Positions 8,376 to 11,677 of a stretch of DNA of 11,677 nt are shown here, in pieces. The notes under the pieces are model-generated. The model was not told the DNA's origin. It searched no databases and saw only the letters and a list, made by a program, of their open reading frames with translations. The position numbers and the translations under genes were made by a program. Numbering within the stretch: position 1 is the first letter of the stretch; the number at the start of each line of letters is the position of its first letter. The DNA is taken from positions 1 through 11,677 of the forward strand of contig JAICTW010000020.1 in NCBI GenBank assembly GCA_025936195.1, in the 5' to 3' direction. The DNA is from Flavisolibacter sp. GTDB lineage: Bacteria; Bacteroidota; Bacteroidia; Chitinophagales; Chitinophagaceae.

Positions 8376-9754
8376 TGACCATGCCCGCTACTTTTATTTC
8401 CAAAGAAATTTGCAGAAATTATATCGAAGAATTTTTATTCGGACGAGCCGTTGATCCTAACCATGATCAAAGACAATTGCCTGGCAGTATTGGAGTAGAA
8501 CTGGAATGTTTTCCTTATGCGATTAATGCTGATGGAGAGATTCTTCCGGTGCAACTTTATGGAAATAACGATTCTTTAATGAATGTGTTGGTTCACCATT
8601 CAGCATTGAAAGGAGGAATACCGCGGTATGCTTTTGAAAATGCATTTAATGATAAACCGCGTTCAATTATCGCTGCGATTGATTTTCCGGAAGGTAGTAG
8701 TTTTCATTTTGAACCGGGAGCACAAATAGAAATATCCACCGCACCCTGCGATAGCATTGGAATGCTTTCTGATAAGATTCATTTCATGCAGCAGATTTTG
8801 CAGGAGATCAGTAAACAAACAAATTTTCAGTTTTTGCAATGCGGAACGTGCCCCTGGTTTTCGGTTGATCAAATCGGTTTGCAAATGAATAAATCAAGAT
8901 ACCGTGCGATGTCCCGTTATTTTGACAACCTCAATACATTCGGGAGGCAGATGATGCTTCAGACTTGTTCGCTGCAAATTAATATGGACACCGGTTCTGA
9001 TTGGGACACACGAACAAAAACATTTTTTGCTGCTAACCTGCTCGCTCCTTTTGCGACAGCCCTGTTTGCTCATTCACCTGTTATTGCCGGTAAAGTGAAT
9101 GGCCATAAATCGCACAGAAGTTTCATTTGGCAACAACTTGATACATCGAGGACAGGTGTTATAACCGGAAAGGCAAAAAGCATCTTTGATAAAGATGTCA
9201 TGATAGATGCTTATCTAAATTTCGCTTTAAAAGCTCCGGTTATTTTTATAGAAGAATTCAGAGATGAAATATTTCCACCAGTCATCACATTGGAATACTG
9301 GATCAATCATGGCGTGAAGGGCTTGCATCCAACTTTATCACATTTGAAAAACCATTTCTCTCTTTTATTTCCGGAAGTCAGGCTCAAAGGTTATCTCGAA
9401 TTACGGTCGGTAGATGCCCCTCCTCCCGAATGGCAAATGGTGCCTGTTATATTTTACTGCGGATTATTGTATTCGAATGATTACCTGGAAAAGACACTTG
9501 ATATGCTAATACCTTTTCAAGATGATTTGCAATCGCTGATGGAGCAAGCTGTATCCGGTTTGGAATCCGATGTTATTTTTGAAACAGCGGGGAAGCTGAT
9601 GCAACTTGCTGTTGAAGGATTTTCAGTTTTGCCGGAATCTTTTCAAAATAAAAAAATTTTGGATCAGGCAATTTCTTTTTGCGAAAAATTTACGTTGCAG
9701 CGAAAGACATTCGCAGATATTTACCTCGAAGATTTCAGAAAGAAAAAAATATGA
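8372..9754 (+). CDS. gshA: Glutamate-cysteine ligase, GCS2 (plant/EgtA-like) type
   Basis: This enzyme probably forms gamma-glutamylcysteine from Glu and Cys with ATP, the first and usually limiting step of glutathione synthesis. At 460 residues it fits the GCS2 family, which is unrelated in easy sequence terms to E. coli GshA. Motifs seen are GVELECF (41-47), FHFEPGAQIEISTAP (111-125), MMLQTCSLQINMD (about 194-206) and SHRSFIWQQLDTSRTG (about 248-263), all typical GCS2 active-site blocks. ATG 8372 overlaps the gshB stop; ATG 8375 and 8381 are alternative starts. Order in the unit is gshB then gshA. The main alternative is EgtA, the GCS2 enzyme of ergothioneine synthesis, but no egtB- or egtD-like gene is in view and the fused gshB strongly favours glutathione. 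The symbol is by function, not by E. coli homology. Confidence 0.88.
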   Translation: MMTMPATFISKEICRNYIEEFLFGRAVDPNHDQRQLPGSIGVELECFPYAINADGEILPVQLYGNNDSLMNVLVHHSALKGGIPRYAFENAFNDKPRSIIAAIDFPEGSSFHFEPGAQIEISTAPCDSIGMLSDKIHFMQQILQEISKQTNFQFLQCGTCPWFSVDQIGLQMNKSRYRAMSRYFDNLNTFGRQMMLQTCSLQINMDTGSDWDTRTKTFFAANLLAPFATALFAHSPVIAGKVNGHKSHRSFIWQQLDTSRTGVITGKAKSIFDKDVMIDAYLNFALKAPVIFIEEFRDEIFPPVITLEYWINHGVKGLHPTLSHLKNHFSLLFPEVRLKGYLELRSVDAPPPEWQMVPVIFYCGLLYSNDYLEKTLDMLIPFQDDLQSLMEQAVSGLESDVIFETAGKLMQLAVEGFSVLPESFQNKKILDQAISFCEKFTLQRKTFADIYLEDFRKKKI

Positions 9755-9994
9755 TAGCGGAATAAAAATAATCGTACTTTGAAATCCGATTTGATGTTGA
9801 TGAGACCGGCAAACAACAGGGAGAGAGAAATGTTTTTGCAATGAAAAAAACTGTTATCCCCGGCGTTAATTAATTGTCATTTACCACACCTATTTTAAAC
9901 ACTTTTTCCGCTAAGAATTTATGGAAAGCAACCTGCCAGCAACCTGGCGGGTTAACGAGAGCAAATCTTATTTCATCATTGTCAAAAAAAATCT
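9755..9994. other. Non-coding gap between gshA and the unknown gene
   Basis: This AT-rich gap of 240 bp contains no convincing gene. It has TACTTTG at 9775-9781, which is one base short of the Bacteroidota -7 consensus (TAnnTTTG) and has no clear -33 TTTG at the right distance, so a promoter is only possible. A 10-codon ATG frame at 9841-9873 (starting MKKTVIPG) is too short to credit. A GC-rich hairpin at 9930-9953 is described separately. The gap size suggests that the following gene has its own promoter. Confidence 0.5.
9930..9953 (+). repeat. GC-rich stem-loop in the leader of the unknown gene
   Basis: AACCTGCCAG (9930-9939) pairs with CTGGCGGGTT (9944-9953) around the loop CAAC, giving a 10-bp stem with one T-G (U-G in RNA) wobble. 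It ends 41 bp before ATG 9995. No T-run follows directly, so it is not a standard intrinsic terminator. It may be an mRNA structure affecting translation, or a diverged copy of an ACCTGCC-type palindrome, since its left arm shares ACCTGCC with the repeat at 193-213. Confidence 0.55.
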
Positions 9995-11299
9995 ATGGCT
10001 TCCTACAAGTATGTATTCGGAGATGCAGAAAAAATTGAACAACTTTTTCCTCCACCCAAATTCGCAGACGCGAGCCTGGGCTTTCATGATTATACCGACG
10101 TAATCAAACACTATACGAAGAATTCATTGAAGGCTGATGGCATAGATATCCGGGAAGCAGAAGTAACAAGAGCTGATGGCAAATACTATATAAGACTTGA
10201 AAGTACGGGAGAACAGCATGTGCTGGAAACATTCGGAAATCGCCATGCGATGGTCTTCAGTAAAGATTATGCACAAAAAGCAATCAGGGGAATGGAATTG
10301 CTGAAAGAATTGAAAGTGTGGAATCCGATGGATGGCTACCATGTGAATGACAGCCAAACCGATGGCACTTCCAAATGGCATTTATTTCCTTCGCTCGGCC
10401 TCAATGTGATGAATCAAAAAGGCATCCTGCTGCTTCATTATCCGCCGTGGGCCGTAGTTCAATTAGGGACTTTTGAAAATGCAATTACTTTCAGGCGCTG
10501 GGAGCAATTGCTGACCTGTGCAGGAATAGAAAGTAAGGATTCTTCGTTCTACAAAACATTTATGGAAGTAAGCCCGATCGCTGCGCCGGGTTCAGGTGAA
10601 AGTGAATATCCCAATGATTATTTTCCTATTATGATGGCCTCCGGTTTCTTTGATGGGGGGCCGGACAGGGATTACATTCGCTCGATGCTGGAATTATTCC
10701 TGAATCCGCCCGGCTGGCCTGAAGACAGAAAATATACCTTGCCCTTACTCATTTGCGGCTCGCCATTGTATGACCCGCAATCCCCCGGTTGGTTCAGGAC
10801 AGCATACACTGATGTTCTTCCGCAGGACGAAAACGGAGTGCCCGAGGTGAATGTCATGCAGACGGGTACATTTAAAGTGTTTCCACATTCCCAGAGAGAA
10901 ACACCTTACCTTATTTCGAATCACATGATTGCAGCAGGTGTAACCGGAAAGTGCACAAATGATCCGTCTACAATTCCGGACATCAGGCAATACGAAGCGC
11001 AGGATATGGTGTCAGCTACATTTCTTAAAATTTATTCCGACAACACGGATATCAGTCCCCAGGATGCAAAGTCGCAAGCATGCCAGCGGTGGTTTGGCAA
11101 TGCCGGTGGTACAGGCGCTCCAAAGCCTGCGAATGAAAATGATCAGTTGACGCTTTGCGCGCTTGCACAAATGGACTTGTTTTTCGAACCTGATCCACCT
11201 CGTCCGAAATACACTTTTGAAGAAGCATGGCAACGTTGTAAGACGGCTACAGATCCCGGGAATCCATGCTGCGGAAATATCGAACCAGTTGGAAATTGA
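9995..11299 (+). CDS. Unrecognised 434-residue soluble protein
   Basis: I do not recognise this protein. It is a clear coding frame of 434 codons with composition like its neighbours. It has no signal peptide and no membrane-spanning segment, so it is probably cytosolic. It is rich in aromatic residues and prolines (PPPKFADA near the start, LLHYPPWAVVQLG and FPIMMASGFFDGG in the middle). The C-terminal third has a helical-looking block (QYEAQDMVSATFLKIYS) and several cysteines (SQACQRWF, LTLCALAQMD), ending in a Cys-rich tail, CKTATDPGNPCCGN, with Cys415, Cys425 and Cys426. The tail could bind a metal or form disulfides, but this is speculation. ATG 9995 is the first start in frame that gives the continuous protein. 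An overlapping frame from 9921 is a shadow. The gene follows gshA after 240 bp and is followed 54 bp later by another unknown gene, suggesting they form a unit of two or more. Confidence 0.75.
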   Translation: MASYKYVFGDAEKIEQLFPPPKFADASLGFHDYTDVIKHYTKNSLKADGIDIREAEVTRADGKYYIRLESTGEQHVLETFGNRHAMVFSKDYAQKAIRGMELLKELKVWNPMDGYHVNDSQTDGTSKWHLFPSLGLNVMNQKGILLLHYPPWAVVQLGTFENAITFRRWEQLLTCAGIESKDSSFYKTFMEVSPIAAPGSGESEYPNDYFPIMMASGFFDGGPDRDYIRSMLELFLNPPGWPEDRKYTLPLLICGSPLYDPQSPGWFRTAYTDVLPQDENGVPEVNVMQTGTFKVFPHSQRETPYLISNHMIAAGVTGKCTNDPSTIPDIRQYEAQDMVSATFLKIYSDNTDISPQDAKSQACQRWFGNAGGTGAPKPANENDQLTLCALAQMDLFFEPDPPRPKYTFEEAWQRCKTATDPGNPCCGNIEPVGN

Positions 11300-11353
11300 T
11301 CAAACTATTGTAACACATCTTTTTTTTGAAAAAATTTAAAGGATCATTCTTTT

Positions 11354-11677
11354 ATGAATAACTCAAATAATCTTTACTGCATAAGCTACAGCCGGGAAAG
11401 TGGAAACTACCAGCTTTGGACCGTAGATCTGGAAAGCACTTCTCTTTTTAAAATGATAAAAACTGCCGGAGATAATTCCATTCGCAAAGATTCAAATTTG
11501 ATCCAGGTGGGAGATTATATCCTGCAGTGGAGCGATCTCAATAAAGATAATCAATACGCTTACAGGTTGCTTCAATTCAATCCGGAGGCCGCTGATCCAC
11601 TTGGAAGTTATGTGCCGGACAATTCGCAGGACGGAAAATTGGTTTGGTCTGAAACGGCGGTACAGTCCGGCATGTGG
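11354..11677 (+). CDS. Unrecognised protein, 5' part only (runs off the window)
   Basis: An ATG at 11354 opens a frame of 108 codons that continues through the last base of the window. An in-frame TGA at 11327-11329 and no other ATG between fix the likely start. The visible N-terminus (MNNSNNLYCISYSRESGNYQ and onward) looks beta-strand rich, with repeating short turns such as YQLWTVDLES, GDYILQWSDLNKDNQYAYRLLQFNP and KLVWSETA. This would suit a beta-propeller-like or beta-sandwich protein, though nothing decisive is visible. There is no signal peptide. It lies 54 bp after the preceding unknown gene on the same strand and is probably co-transcribed with it. Confidence 0.65.
   Translation, partial: MNNSNNLYCISYSRESGNYQLWTVDLESTSLFKMIKTAGDNSIRKDSNLIQVGDYILQWSDLNKDNQYAYRLLQFNPEAADPLGSYVPDNSQDGKLVWSETAVQSGMW

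Noticed and set aside
9921..10103. 60-codon frame overlapping the start of the 434-residue gene
   Set aside because: Most of it lies inside the longer gene in another frame, and its upstream part covers the hairpin. Treated as a shadow.
1..11677. CRISPR array, tRNA or rRNA genes, tandem repeats
   Set aside because: No regularly spaced direct repeats, cloverleaf-like segments or rRNA-like stretches were seen on reading the window.

Overview
The window looks like chromosomal DNA from a member of the Bacteroidota. It is moderately AT-rich, the starts lack clear Shine-Dalgarno sequences, and it carries a short CCTGCCT/AGGCAGG palindrome of the kind I recall being common in that phylum. This assignment is inferred from style and gene content; no rRNA or marker gene is present. 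All credible genes lie on the + strand.

Region by region. Positions 1-242 hold no intact gene. They contain what looks like the broken first 20 codons of an IS200-like/REP-associated transposase, followed by a perfect 8-bp palindrome. Positions 243-1040 encode a gamma-glutamylcyclotransferase-like protein with an extra C-terminal domain. Positions 1176-1892 encode a protein resembling the metallo-beta-lactamase fold but with a degenerate metal site. One codon further on, in the same frame, positions 1896-7304 encode a giant 1802-residue signalling protein: Ser/Thr kinase-like domain, AAA/STAND-type ATPase, long helical repeat region, GAF domain, class III nucleotide cyclase. Positions 7395-9754 are a tight two-gene unit, gshB then a GCS2-type glutamate-cysteine ligase, overlapping by ATGA: the complete two-step route to glutathione. 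Positions 9755-9994 are a non-coding gap with a GC-rich hairpin. Positions 9995-11299 encode a 434-residue protein I do not recognise. A further unrecognised gene starts at 11354 and runs off the window.

How the parts may work together: the two ligases make gamma-glutamylcysteine and then glutathione, and the cyclotransferase-like protein could turn over gamma-glutamyl compounds. The MBL-like protein and the kinase/ATPase/cyclase are probably co-translated. The idea that the signalling protein responds to, or controls, thiol state rests only on adjacency.

The points most worth a second look are the same-frame MBL/kinase junction, a Lys-to-Ser change at the base-recognition position of the cyclase, the glutathione synthesis/turnover neighbourhood in a Bacteroidota-like background, the transposase relic beside a REP-like palindrome, and the unrecognised pair at the right end.
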